Origin: an uncultured Flavobacteriales bacterium
Lineage (GTDB): Bacteria; Bacteroidota; Bacteroidia; Flavobacteriales_G; Salibacteraceae
DNA: 64,000 nt
NCBI GenBank assembly: GCA_913062955.1
Contig: CAJXZP010000014.1
Location: 1-64,000, forward strand
Direction: 5' to 3'
The number at the start of each line of letters is the position of its first letter. Positions within the stretch are counted from its first letter, which is position 1. Positions 38,122-46,125 of the stretch are shown one piece after another. A model generated the notes under the pieces. That model searched no databases. It was not told where the DNA came from and worked only from the letters and a program-made list of their open reading frames with translations. The translations under genes were made by a program, and so were the position numbers.

Positions 38122-38619
38122 ATGGCCAAAAATCCTTTAATTTATGTAATAGATGACAATGCAATGTTACGGGCTTTAATAAATCAACAATTGCAGAATA
38201 CCCTGGCATGCGAAGTGGTCTCCTTTGAACATGCAGATAATGTTTTAGATGATTGGAATTCTGTCACTCCTGATTTGGTGATATTGGACTATCAATTCGA
38301 AATACCGGATTTGAAATATAAAAATGGTTTGCAATTCCTACATGCTTTACGATCCCAATCTAATGTGCCAGTTATTGCCCTAACCGGGCAATCCGAAAAG
38401 GAGGTGATGAGCACCCTTATTAAACAAGGGGCCAATGATTACATTCCCAAAGATGAACCGCAGTTTTTAGAAACATTGATGAGCTCCGTTCAAACCATTT
38501 TATCATTTCAAGAAACCCAACGTCAACTCAAAACCTCGGTATTTAATGTAAATGCAAAATTCTTATTAATAATCCTCCTTGTTTTGGCGGGATTGATTGC
38601 CTTAGGTATGTTCATTTAG
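38122..38619 (+). CDS. Second tail-anchored response-regulator receiver
   Basis: The 165-aa product is a full receiver with D11/D12 (IYVIDDN), phospho-acceptor D56 (LVILDYQ), T88 (IALTGQ) and K110 (NDYIPKDE). A linker follows, then a single hydrophobic C-terminal helix (FLLIILLVLAGLIALGMFI, 147-165). The design is the same as the protein at 16513, but the sequences differ clearly, so they are not a recent duplication. It is the last gene of the polysaccharide locus and starts 2 nt after the initiating transferase, hence is translationally coupled to it. It lacks any DNA-binding output. Local control of the transferase or kinase at the membrane is an inference. Confidence 0.85.
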   Translation: MAKNPLIYVIDDNAMLRALINQQLQNTLACEVVSFEHADNVLDDWNSVTPDLVILDYQFEIPDLKYKNGLQFLHALRSQSNVPVIALTGQSEKEVMSTLIKQGANDYIPKDEPQFLETLMSSVQTILSFQETQRQLKTSVFNVNAKFLLIILLVLAGLIALGMFI

Positions 38620-38850
38620 TTGGAATGATCCCTTGAAAAGGGGCCACTGAATACCTGTCGTTAAAGCTTTATCTGGGCTCCTGATTGCAAATAATATCGT
38701 TTCAATAAAAAGGCTGAAGGCGGTCAGCTATCAGCTGTTTGCCTTAGTCATAGTTTTAGTGATAGTCATAGTCTTCACTTTTATTGTCAGCGGTTAGCCT
38801 TTCACTTTAGCCTTCGCTGGTAGCTATAAGCTGTCAGTCGTTTGCCTTAG

Positions 38851-38922
38851 TCATAGTCATAGTCATAGTCATAGTCTTAGTCATAGTCATAGTCATAGTC
38901 ATAGTCTTAGTCATAGTCATAG
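38851..38922. repeat. Hexamer tandem array (TCATAG/TCTTAG) in a 336-nt gap
   Basis: Twelve hexamers run without a break: four TCATAG, one TCTTAG, four TCATAG, one TCTTAG and two TCATAG, giving a 30-nt higher-order period. A degenerate copy with the same flank (TTTGCCTTAGTCATAG) lies at about 38739-38775. The surrounding gap 38620-38955 also has scattered CAGCTATCAGC/AGCTATAAGCTGTCAG pieces. No gene or terminator is visible in it. The array marks the end of the polysaccharide locus and is prone to slippage. Confidence 0.9.
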
Positions 38923-38955
38923 CCCTAATCATTTGCCTACATGAAAATCACAAAA

Positions 38956-39189
38956 CTAGTTAGAAATAGTAAAAAAGTGAGCGAGTGTTTTCTGAATAAT
39001 GGGAACTGCCACTGCCGCAGCAAGGGTGCCTACCACCAGTCCAATGGCCCACGACTTTAGCCAAATGATAAAAAAGCCGTCTATAAATCCTACGTTTTTA
39101 AGAATCATAAAAAATGACATGAGCATGGACATCACTAAACTGATACTTATGCCAAATAGAATCTTAAATGTTTTTTCAGTAATGAGCAT
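38956..39189 (-). CDS. DUF2798-type small membrane protein
   Basis: The 77-aa product has two TM helices (ILFGISISLVMSMLMSFFMIL and WLKSWAIGLVVGTLAAAVAVPII) with the DUF2798 pattern between them (FIDGFFIIWLKSWAIGLVVG). Its function is unknown. Its ATG shares one base with the stop codon of the upstream barrel gene (TAATG), so the two form an operon divergent from a MarR regulator. DUF2798 genes often sit beside MarR/TetR regulators, as here. Confidence 0.8.
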   Translation of the reverse strand: MLITEKTFKILFGISISLVMSMLMSFFMILKNVGFIDGFFIIWLKSWAIGLVVGTLAAAVAVPIIQKTLAHFFTISN

Positions 39190-39860
39190 TATCTTTTGAT
39201 TAAAAAATTAATAAATGCACCTAAATCTGTTTGGGTGGTTGGAGTTTCGCCTAAGTAATTGGCAGTAAAGGCAGGTCCAAATCGAAAGTCCTGGAATTGT
39301 AACCCTATCCGCCAGGCCTGGTAACTATAAGAATGGGCCCTGTTCCAAGTCGTCAATACTTGCAATCGCCCGTAGAATTGAATTTTCTTTTGATTGACTG
39401 GATGGACCTCAATAAAGGCGAAAACCTCGAAATCTCCTTCCGAATCGATTTCTTGAGAAGGTTGAATAAAGATGACCACGTTTTTATGCATATACGAATA
39501 GGAAATGGAGACCAAGGGTTTTAGCCCTCCAAATGCTTTTAAGTTAGTGCCTAAGCCTAGGTAGAAGGCTTGGGTTACCTCATAAGAGGCAATGGTTTGA
39601 ACGATATAGGAAGCAGGAGTCTGTTCGTCATAATCCATCTCGTAGCTGATCAGATTAAAAAAACGAAACTTGCTAGTTGGCGAAAATTTCTTATTAACCA
39701 CCATTTGGTACCCCGTATTATTATTCCCTCCCATTACCTCCACGAGGATGGGAGGCTGATAGCTTGCAAATTCTGCGGTATGGGGCTTCTGGTTCATAGA
39801 CTGCGCTTGGGAAAATGGAGTGCCCATGAGAAGTAGTAGCAGTGTAATTGTTGAATGCAT
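39189..39860 (-). CDS. Secreted protein, probable outer-membrane beta-barrel
   Basis: The 223-aa product has a signal peptide (MHSTITLLLLLMGTPFSQA). The mature part shows alternating hydrophobic/polar strands ending in aromatic residues (FRFFNLISYEMDY, AFYLGLGTNLKAFG, KIQFYGRLQVLTTW, YQAWRIGLQFQDFRFGP), as in small outer-membrane barrels. No named family can be assigned. It is translationally coupled to the DUF2798 gene and divergent from marR, which likely regulates both. Confidence 0.65.
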   Translation of the reverse strand: MHSTITLLLLLMGTPFSQAQSMNQKPHTAEFASYQPPILVEVMGGNNNTGYQMVVNKKFSPTSKFRFFNLISYEMDYDEQTPASYIVQTIASYEVTQAFYLGLGTNLKAFGGLKPLVSISYSYMHKNVVIFIQPSQEIDSEGDFEVFAFIEVHPVNQKKIQFYGRLQVLTTWNRAHSYSYQAWRIGLQFQDFRFGPAFTANYLGETPTTQTDLGAFINFLIKR

Positions 39861-39876
39861 TCGTAGTGTTTAACGT

Positions 39877-39929
39877 TCAAGTGTTGACTGTTCAATGCTG
39901 CAAATATAGAAAAAGAGTTGAATACTCAA
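39877..39929. promoter_or_regulatory. Palindromic operator candidates in the marR divergent region
   Basis: Two short palindromes of opposite order lie in the 91-nt divergent gap: TCAAGTGTTGA (39877-39887) and TTGAATACTCAA (39918-39929). MarR proteins bind such imperfect dyads in divergent promoters. This is suggestive only. Confidence 0.35.
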
Positions 39930-39951
39930 TGCTTATTTTTAAATTTGGAAA

Positions 39952-40413
39952 ATGAAATGGAGTGAATTGTATATAAAAGAAATAGAAGACCCACATGTAA
40001 AAGCGGTATTAAACCTGATGTATACTGGGGTTAGGTATTCAAAACGAATGGAACAACTCCTAAAACCATTTGGCGTTTCACATCAACAATTTGAGATTTT
40101 GAAAATTCTATCGGATAATTCAGTCCCTTTCTTTAGTCTACGAGAAATCCAATTAAGACTTATCAACCAAACGAGTAATACCACCCGATTAGTGGAAAAA
40201 CTAAAGTTGAAAGGCTTTATTCATACACAGGTTAGTGAAAATAACAGAAGTCGTTTAGATATATCCATAAGCTCAAAGGGAACGGAATTATTGAAAGAAA
40301 TTGAGGTCCCATTATTGGCATTAAGTAAGCAGTTAAAAGCCACATTTTCGGAAATCGATGCTGATGAGCTATCTCGAATCTTACCTAAGATTCAAGATAT
40401 GTTGGATGAATAA
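39952..40413 (+). CDS. MarR-family transcriptional regulator
   Basis: The 153-aa product has the MarR winged-helix layout. Dimerisation helices flank a DNA-binding region at about 40-105: HQQFEILKILSDNSVPFFSLREIQLRLINQTSNTTRLVEKLKLKGFI, then the wing VSENNRSRLDISISSKG. It is divergent from the barrel/DUF2798 operon, with dyads between them, so local repression is likely. The ligand is unknown. A hairpin follows its stop directly. Confidence 0.88.
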   Translation: MKWSELYIKEIEDPHVKAVLNLMYTGVRYSKRMEQLLKPFGVSHQQFEILKILSDNSVPFFSLREIQLRLINQTSNTTRLVEKLKLKGFIHTQVSENNRSRLDISISSKGTELLKEIEVPLLALSKQLKATFSEIDADELSRILPKIQDMLDE

Positions 40414-40414
40414 G

Positions 40415-40437
40415 GCCATTTGTACACAAATGGCTTT
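40415..40437 (+). terminator. Hairpin after marR
   Basis: GCCATTTG (40415-40422) pairs perfectly with CAAATGGC (40427-40434) over a TACA loop. Only three T follow, so it is a weak terminator. It starts two bases after the stop codon. Confidence 0.5.
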
Positions 40438-40545
40438 GCCTTCCTGACTATATAGTATCGTTTGTGAATCATTCATTTATATCTAAGTTCCGTATTTTAG
40501 AAAGGAGTATCCTCAAAATAAAACCAGCAGAATCACGGCAAACCT

Positions 40546-41361
40546 ATGAAATACCGAACATTTAAACCCAGCCAAAAACTAGATGCTTGGGTGAAGCACT
40601 ATTGGACCTTGGAAAGTGAGCAAGAGCGGGATCTCAATAAACAAACCATTGTACCAGATGGGTGTATGGAAATGGTTTTTCACTATGGGGATCTATATAA
40701 ACAGTATAGGGAGAACACCGAAAGTTTTATTCAACCGAGGTGTTTTGTTATCGGCCAGCTCACGCAACCACTCGTTATTGAACCCACTGGAAAAACCGGT
40801 ATTTTTTCCATCCGTTTTCACCCAGAGGGGTTTTCCTCTTTTGCGACTCTTTCCATTAAAGAAATGGAAAATACCCCTGTTTCCTTAGAAATACTATTTG
40901 GTGAACGAGGCTTGGAACTCGAACAGTTCGTTTTAAAAAAACAATCTATAGCCGAAAGAATACAGCATGTTGAATCGTTTTTACGCACACAATTAACACA
41001 TGTGACCACCATTGATCGTATTGTTAAATCTACGACCGAAACTATTTTAACGGCCCATGGACAATTACCCATTATTGAATTGACTAAAAGGTTGGAGGTG
41101 AGTCGCAGACAATTGGAGCGAAAATTTTCGAAAGCGATCGGATTAAGTCCCAAACAACTCTCCAAAATAATTCGATTACAAGCCGTTTTAAAAATGGTTA
41201 TACGTAAAGAATTTACCAGTTTTACAGCACTGGCCTACGAAGGAGATTATTACGATCAAGCCCATTTCATCAAAGATTTTAAAGAATTCACGGGACAAAC
41301 TCCCAAGGAGTTTTATGGACCTCACCTACAATTGAGCTCTCTTTTTTACGGAATGCAATAG
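40546..41361 (+). CDS. AraC-family transcriptional regulator
   Basis: The 271-aa product has an N-terminal DUF6597-type sensing domain (KLDAWVKHYWTLE, IVPDGCMEMVFHYG, GIFSIRFHPEGFSSF) and a C-terminal AraC double helix-turn-helix at about 165-260 (LPIIELTKRLEVSRRQLERKFSKAIGLSPKQLSKIIRLQ, YEGDYYDQAHFIKDFKEFTGQTPKEF). Its ligand is unknown. The following VOC protein and lipoprotein genes on the same strand are candidate targets. Confidence 0.9.
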   Translation: MKYRTFKPSQKLDAWVKHYWTLESEQERDLNKQTIVPDGCMEMVFHYGDLYKQYRENTESFIQPRCFVIGQLTQPLVIEPTGKTGIFSIRFHPEGFSSFATLSIKEMENTPVSLEILFGERGLELEQFVLKKQSIAERIQHVESFLRTQLTHVTTIDRIVKSTTETILTAHGQLPIIELTKRLEVSRRQLERKFSKAIGLSPKQLSKIIRLQAVLKMVIRKEFTSFTALAYEGDYYDQAHFIKDFKEFTGQTPKEFYGPHLQLSSLFYGMQ

Positions 41362-41429
41362 TGTCGCATTTTTACAATTTAGGGTGTTCTTTCGATTTCA
41401 TCTTTGCCGACCTAATGTAAAATAAAAGA

Positions 41430-41798
41430 ATGGAAAATTTACTCAATTGGTTTGAAATCCCAGCCACAAATTTTGATAGAGCGGTATCCTTTTACCGTAA
41501 TGTTTTAAAGCTTGAAATTAATGAAAAGGAAATGTTTGGAACAAAAATGGGATTCTTCGCTAGTGATGACAAAAATGTGTCGGGTTCTATTGTTCAAGGG
41601 GAAGGATACTCCCCATCCACCAATGGGGTATTAATGTACCTAAATGGGGGAAAAGATTTGCAAAATGTATTAAATAGAATAGAAACTAACCAAAGGAAAG
41701 TGTTGGTTCCTAAAACCCAAATAAGCCCGGAGATGGGTTATTTCGGGATATTTATGGATACCGAAGGAAACAAAATGGCGATTCACTCCATTCAATAA
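41430..41798 (+). CDS. VOC (glyoxalase/bleomycin-resistance fold) protein
   Basis: The 122-aa product has the paired beta-alpha-beta-beta-beta units of the vicinal oxygen chelate fold: NLLNWFEIPATNFDRAVSFYRNVLKLEI, then MYLNGGKDLQNVLNRIE and the end GYFGIFMDTEGNKMAIHS. Glu 25-type metal ligands of true glyoxalases cannot be assigned with certainty. It lies 7 nt before a lipoprotein gene and 68 nt after an AraC regulator. Confidence 0.82.
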   Translation: MENLLNWFEIPATNFDRAVSFYRNVLKLEINEKEMFGTKMGFFASDDKNVSGSIVQGEGYSPSTNGVLMYLNGGKDLQNVLNRIETNQRKVLVPKTQISPEMGYFGIFMDTEGNKMAIHSIQ

Positions 41799-41805
41799 AA
41801 AATAT

Positions 41806-42291
41806 ATGAGAACAGTAGTCCTATTAAAGGCCCTAACGTTTGTTTATGGATGTAATCTAAAGCCTAATGAGAACGTTCATCGAAGCATGCATTTGAAAAA
41901 TGCCGAATGGCTTATTGGAACATGGGAAAGCAAAACGGAATCCGGGAATATGTTTGAAACATGGTCGAAGTATAGCGATAAGGAGTTTATTGGGAAAAGC
42001 TACCTCCTCATAGAGGAGGTTCCCTTTATCTTGGAAACCTTGCAACTCATTCAAGAACAGGATTCGGTTTTTTATATACCCACCGTTAAAAACCAAAACG
42101 ATAATTTACCCGTCCGTTTTTCTCTCCAATCCATTTCTGATACCGAGTTGGTATTTGAAAACCTGAAACACGATTTTCCTCAAACCATTTCCTATTTCAA
42201 AAAAAGCCAAGACTCTTTAGTCGCTGTCATATCAGGCCTAAAAAATGGACGGATTCAGAAACATTTGTTTCCGATGCACCGTGTGAAATAA
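41806..42291 (+). CDS. DUF6265-like lipoprotein
   Basis: The 161-aa product has a short hydrophobic leader and a Cys at 16 (LTFVYGC), a probable lipoprotein. The mature part has the WLIGTWESKTESGNMFETW and LVFENLKHDFPQTISY motifs of the DUF6265 group, which adopt lipocalin-like barrels in related families. Its function is not known. The 7-nt gap to the VOC gene suggests co-transcription. Confidence 0.68.
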   Translation: MRTVVLLKALTFVYGCNLKPNENVHRSMHLKNAEWLIGTWESKTESGNMFETWSKYSDKEFIGKSYLLIEEVPFILETLQLIQEQDSVFYIPTVKNQNDNLPVRFSLQSISDTELVFENLKHDFPQTISYFKKSQDSLVAVISGLKNGRIQKHLFPMHRVK

Positions 42292-42457
42292 GTTGAGAAT
42301 GCACATCTCAGAATTTAAGGTTGGCAAGGAATTGAAATTAAGTGGCTTGCATTATAGGAGTGTAGTTCTTGTTAAAAAGAGTTATTCCCAAGAGGTATTT
42401 TTAGATTTGAAATTAAATTTGTAGCCACCTCTAAGGGTTAATTTAAGGCACCGAAAA

Positions 42458-42739
42458 ATGAACATATATTACATTCTTACCTATACAGCAGCAGCGGACT
42501 TCAATATCAAAAAGGAGCCCTATCAACCGGAACATAAATTACAAATTCAAGAAGCCTACGATAAGGGAACACTTGTTATGGCGGGTGGGTTATTGGAACC
42601 ATCAAATGGAGGAATGCTTATTTTTAAAGGAGAGAGTCCTAAAGTAGCGGAGGATTTTGCGGTAAATGATACCTATGTAAAAAACGGGGTCATAATAAAA
42701 TGGTCCGTTAGGCCATGGAATGTAGTTATCGAAGGATAG
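42458..42739 (+). CDS. YciI-family protein
   Basis: The 93-aa product has the YciI ferredoxin-like fold: a first strand MNIYYILTYT, then the helix HKLQIQEAYDKGTLVMAGGL, and the end FAVNDTYVKNGVIIKWSVRPWNVV. In active members a His-Asp pair is used; His 26 (PEHKLQI) and the Asp in ND-x-Y are present. Substrate unknown. It is the only gene between the lipoprotein and the convergent LysR gene. Confidence 0.82.
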   Translation: MNIYYILTYTAAADFNIKKEPYQPEHKLQIQEAYDKGTLVMAGGLLEPSNGGMLIFKGESPKVAEDFAVNDTYVKNGVIIKWSVRPWNVVIEG

Positions 42740-42832
42740 GCTAAAACGCTCCAAAAACTCCCGTACTTAATAAGTAAATTACGAAATGGATCTCTATAAT
42801 TGGAAGTGTCATAGGGTGGATTATTCCCAGTT

Positions 42833-43708
42833 TTAGAGATCCATTTTCTCCATAAAGACTTGGATCTCTTTCAGATTTTTGTTTTTTTGTTTGAATGCGT
42901 AATACCGTTTCTGCTCTAGTTTATGGGAAGTCTGAAGAGAAGATCTTACCAAGTTTTGATTCCCTTCTTCGGTACAAAAATAGGAGGGTACGATACCGAA
43001 ACCCGTATTCGCTTGAATGGCATGTACGATATCTTTGTAGGATGGTAAAATGTAGCGTGGTATTATTTTGGGCGAAGTATTAAATTTAGCGTCCCAATAA
43101 TTTTCTATATCCTCTTGATCGTTATCATAGCTAAACCAAGGTTGCTTCTGTAACCATTTAATAAATGGGGGGGCATCCGTTTCCATATTTTCTGGGATCT
43201 CTATCGTATCCGTACAGATTAAGGTCAATTCTTCCGAGTCCATAAAAGTATATTGATGGTCGTAATTCGTCTGTTTTTTTGTACCCACCAGTAATTGAAC
43301 CGTCTCCAATTCTAGGGCTTCTATCAATTCTTTTTCGGTGCCAAATTGCGTAACGATATACATATCGAAAGCATAAATTTTGGGTAGGAGTTCTTTCTGA
43401 AAAAAATCGGTGGTACATCCAATTGAAATACTCAAACGAGGCTTTTTTGTTCGCTGACTGGAATAGTATTCTACTTTTTGTAAGGCCTCTAAAGGGGAAT
43501 TTATTTGGTGGTATAAAAAAGTCCCATAATCCGTTGGAGCCAACTTTCGGGTGGTCCTTTCAAACAGTTTTTTTCCAATATGACCTTCTAGTGCCGATAG
43601 GTGCTTGCTGACCCCAGGTTGTGTCATATGAAGCTTTTTTGAAGCTTCGGTAATGTTATTACATTCATATATGGAACGGAAAGTACGGAGCCATTCTAAG
43701 TTAATCAT
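42833..43708 (-). CDS. LysR-family transcriptional regulator
   Basis: The frame opens at a TTG at 43795, but ATG 43708 (MINLEWLRTFRSIYECNN) is where LysR proteins begin; this gives 291 aa. The winged helix covers 1-65 (NITEASKKLHMTQPGVSKHLSALEGHIGKKLFERTTRKLAPTDYG), and the effector-binding domain covers 90-290. It is divergent from an NAD(P)H-quinone/azoreductase-type gene, the classic arrangement for a LysR and its target. A perfect dyad overlaps its start codon, suggesting autoregulation. Confidence 0.88.
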   Translation of the reverse strand: MINLEWLRTFRSIYECNNITEASKKLHMTQPGVSKHLSALEGHIGKKLFERTTRKLAPTDYGTFLYHQINSPLEALQKVEYYSSQRTKKPRLSISIGCTTDFFQKELLPKIYAFDMYIVTQFGTEKELIEALELETVQLLVGTKKQTNYDHQYTFMDSEELTLICTDTIEIPENMETDAPPFIKWLQKQPWFSYDNDQEDIENYWDAKFNTSPKIIPRYILPSYKDIVHAIQANTGFGIVPSYFCTEEGNQNLVRSSLQTSHKLEQKRYYAFKQKNKNLKEIQVFMEKMDL

Positions 43709-43720
43709 AACATATGTTAT
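43707..43720. promoter_or_regulatory. 14-bp perfect palindrome at the lysR start
   Basis: ATAACATATGTTAT overlaps the first two bases of the lysR start codon and lies about 70 nt before the divergent reductase gene. It contains the T-N11-A form of LysR binding sites. Positions are derived from the protein frame and may be off by one base. Confidence 0.5.
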
Positions 43721-43764
43721 AAGTGTGCTAACAAAAATAATGAAAATTATTAATGGCCTGCCTG

Positions 43765-43772
43765 TACTTTTG
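43765..43772 (+). promoter_or_regulatory. Bacteroidota -7 box candidate
   Basis: TACTTTTG fits the TAnnTTTG consensus of the Bacteroidota housekeeping promoter and lies 16 nt before ATG 43788. No clear -33 TTG is visible at the right distance, which is expected if an activator such as the divergent LysR is needed. Confidence 0.4.
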
Positions 43773-43787
43773 TGAAAAATAGAAAAT

Positions 43788-44408
43788 ATGACCAAAACAT
43801 TAGTGATAAATTATACGCCTAGAAACGGATCTTACACCCAGATTTTGAGGGATGAATTTGTAAAACTGGCGAAGAGTAAAACGGAAATGACCTACCTTGA
43901 TTTGGCAAAAACACCACCGGATTTATTAGTGGCCGAAAATTTAAATTTAGTGATGGATTGGAATCAGGGAAAAAGAGATTTTTCAGACTTAGAATTAACC
44001 GTTCTTGCCAATCATCATAAACTAATTGACCAAGTTTTAGAAAATGATCATATTGTTTTGGCTTGTCCAATTTATAATTTTTCCATACCAGCCGCTGTTA
44101 AAGCATGGATCGATGCGGTAGTGGTGAGTGATAAAACTTTCTATTTTAATCCAGAAACGGGTTTTAAAGGACTGTGTACCGATAAGAAGGTAGTGTCCAT
44201 TATGGTGAGTGGTTTTGATTATACCCAATCCCTAGAAGTGAAAGAATACGCCTCATCTACCTTGAAACAGAATTTTGATTTTATGGGGATGGCTTCTCAG
44301 CAAATCTCTGCTTACGGAGTCGATCAAAATCGAGATCAATTGGATTCAATTCTTGGAAATGCAAAACAAGAAATAAAAACAGTAGTGGAGGAATGGTATC
44401 CCAATTAA
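43788..44408 (+). CDS. Flavodoxin-fold NAD(P)H oxidoreductase (azoreductase/quinone reductase type)
   Basis: The 206-aa product has the AzoR/Flavodoxin_2 pattern. The phosphate loop is NYTPRNGSYTQILRDEF, the flavin-contact region is ACPIYNFSIPAAVKAWIDAVV, and later VSGFDY. Family members use FMN and NAD(P)H to reduce quinones or azo compounds by two electrons in the cytosol. The divergent LysR gene and the palindrome between them suggest induction by its substrate. Confidence 0.87.
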   Translation: MTKTLVINYTPRNGSYTQILRDEFVKLAKSKTEMTYLDLAKTPPDLLVAENLNLVMDWNQGKRDFSDLELTVLANHHKLIDQVLENDHIVLACPIYNFSIPAAVKAWIDAVVVSDKTFYFNPETGFKGLCTDKKVVSIMVSGFDYTQSLEVKEYASSTLKQNFDFMGMASQQISAYGVDQNRDQLDSILGNAKQEIKTVVEEWYPN

Positions 44409-44520
44409 TATACGAAAGTTTCATAATGATTTCAATTCCTATAGCATACGAATGTATTAAATGGGAAAGAGGAAAGTGGTTTTGGTATTAAAGAGGACCA
44501 AAATCCATAGGTAATTAGGT

Positions 44521-44564
44521 AGGAGGTATCGCTTGTTTTGATTCAAGGAGATACCTCCTTTTTT
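44521..44564 (+). terminator. Strong rho-independent terminator
   Basis: AGGAGGTATC (44521-44530) pairs perfectly with GATACCTCCT (from 44550) over a 19-nt loop, and a T tract follows. It ends the reductase transcript. The remainder of the 323-nt gap (44409-44731) holds a minor TTTTGG/CCAAAA hairpin and no gene. Confidence 0.85.
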
Positions 44565-44731
44565 ACGATATCCAGAAAGAACGGAGTAACATAATTTAAC
44601 ATTTTGATATTCTTCTAATCATGGGTAAATGCACTAAACACGGCCATTTTGGCTAGTTTTGTTCCTGAATTCAGTTAGGGGGTGTTGCACTTTTACCTCC
44701 CTATAATTCAAAAAGACCTAAACCATTTTAA

Positions 44732-45700
44732 ATGAGGATATTTATTTACGTTTTGTTTACACTCGTGCCTTTTTTATCGCTTGCACAAGAATCAAATAAC
44801 GAAAAGAACCCACAAAATGAGTTGATTATTATTCCGAGTCATCCCGCTCAAGGGTTCCATAATTCCTATATTCTTTTTATTCCAAGTGGCGTCTCCAAAA
44901 ATGAATTAACGAACCTTCTGGTTGAACCCAATAATACAGGGAAACTATCCGATTCTATTTCGGTACATGAGCAATATGCCATCCATTTGGCTTCCGTAAG
45001 TTCTATAGGGAATAACATAGCCACCGAGTTGAATATTCCATTATTAGTACCCATTTTTTCGCGTCCAGCCTCCAAACCGTTGATGTATGCCCATGCCTTA
45101 GATCGGGATGTGGTTTTGGAGCCGTCTATGGAATTAAAAAGACTCGACCTGCAATTACTAGCGATGATTAGGGATGCCAAAAAGCAATTGGCGTTACGGG
45201 ATATCTTGGTGCGGGATAAAATTTTCATGAATGGGTTCTCGGCATCTGCTACTTTTACTAATCGTTTCTTGTTTATTCACCCAGAGATAGTAGAGGCCGC
45301 AGCTATGGGAGGTTTTAATGGCGAATTAATGTTGCCATTGAAGAAATATGAGAATCAGAAATTGAATTACCCATTAGGAGTCCATGATTTCAAATTATTA
45401 TTCGGAAATCAATTCGATCAAAAAACCTACGCTAAAATCCCGCAACACATTTATATGGGTGCCTTAGATGCTAATGATGCGGTGCAATTTGAGGATGCAT
45501 ATTCGTTGGAAGAACGACAAATAATTAATAGCGCTTTAGGCGATAACGTCCAAGATAGATATGTGAAATGTCAAGGTATTTATGTCCAAAATAATATCTC
45601 GGCAGTATTTCAAACCTATCCAGAGGTGGGGCATTGGACGACTTCTAAAATGAACCTCGATACCATTCTGTTCTTTTTAAATATTTCGAAAAACCAATAG
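44732..45700 (+). CDS. Secreted alpha/beta-hydrolase-like protein
   Basis: The 322-aa product has a signal peptide (MRIFIYVLFTLVPFLSLAQ). The body resembles an alpha/beta-hydrolase: early strand SYILFIPSG, then a nucleophile-elbow-like IFMNGFSASATFTNRF (Ser 170 in GFSAS), and a late His in YPEVGHWTTSK that could complete a triad. An Asp in GALDANDAVQF is a candidate third residue. Such proteins are esterases or peptidases, and the substrate is unknown. It is alone between a terminator and an NTF2-fold gene 44 nt downstream. Confidence 0.65.
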   Translation: MRIFIYVLFTLVPFLSLAQESNNEKNPQNELIIIPSHPAQGFHNSYILFIPSGVSKNELTNLLVEPNNTGKLSDSISVHEQYAIHLASVSSIGNNIATELNIPLLVPIFSRPASKPLMYAHALDRDVVLEPSMELKRLDLQLLAMIRDAKKQLALRDILVRDKIFMNGFSASATFTNRFLFIHPEIVEAAAMGGFNGELMLPLKKYENQKLNYPLGVHDFKLLFGNQFDQKTYAKIPQHIYMGALDANDAVQFEDAYSLEERQIINSALGDNVQDRYVKCQGIYVQNNISAVFQTYPEVGHWTTSKMNLDTILFFLNISKNQ

Positions 45701-45744
45701 CCGTAAATTATTCATATTGGGATATGTAAAAATGAAAAGTACCG

Positions 45745-46125
45745 ATGCAAAAAACTGAATTTATGGATAAAGAAGCCATCATTAAAGTGGAAGTGACGTT
45801 ATTAAATGCCATGAAAAACGGAGATATTCCTAAGCTAGATGAACTAATTCATGCCGATTTACTTTTTATTATTCCCACCGGACAAACCCTTACGAAAGCC
45901 ATGGACTTAGATACCTATAGTTCGGGAAATATGAAAATAAAGGAGATTTCCGCTACCGATCAACGCATTCATATTGTTGGAGATAACGCTGTTGTTACCG
46001 TAACCATCGAAATGACGGGAACATATTTTGAGTATGTTCTGGATGGTAAGTACCGTTTTATTCGAGTATGGAAATCAGTTAACGAGAAGTGGAAATTAAT
46101 TGCAGGCAGTAGTACTCCCCTCTAA
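45745..46125 (+). CDS. NTF2-fold (DUF4440/SnoaL-like) protein
   Basis: The 126-aa product, without signal peptide, has the NTF2-like pattern: a helix EVTLLNAMKNGDIPKLDELIHADLLFIIPTGQTLTK, then DNAVVTVTIEMTGTYF, and the final strands YRFIRVWKSVNEKWKLIAGSST. ATG 45745 or ATG 45763 (MDKEAII) may be the start. Members are steroid-isomerase-like enzymes or binders of unknown substrate. It may be co-transcribed with the hydrolase-like gene. Confidence 0.78.
   Translation: MQKTEFMDKEAIIKVEVTLLNAMKNGDIPKLDELIHADLLFIIPTGQTLTKAMDLDTYSSGNMKIKEISATDQRIHIVGDNAVVTVTIEMTGTYFEYVLDGKYRFIRVWKSVNEKWKLIAGSSTPL

Noticed and set aside
38739-38922. Possible CRISPR array
   Set aside because: The repeat unit is only 6 nt with no spacers; it is a simple tandem repeat, and no cas gene is present.
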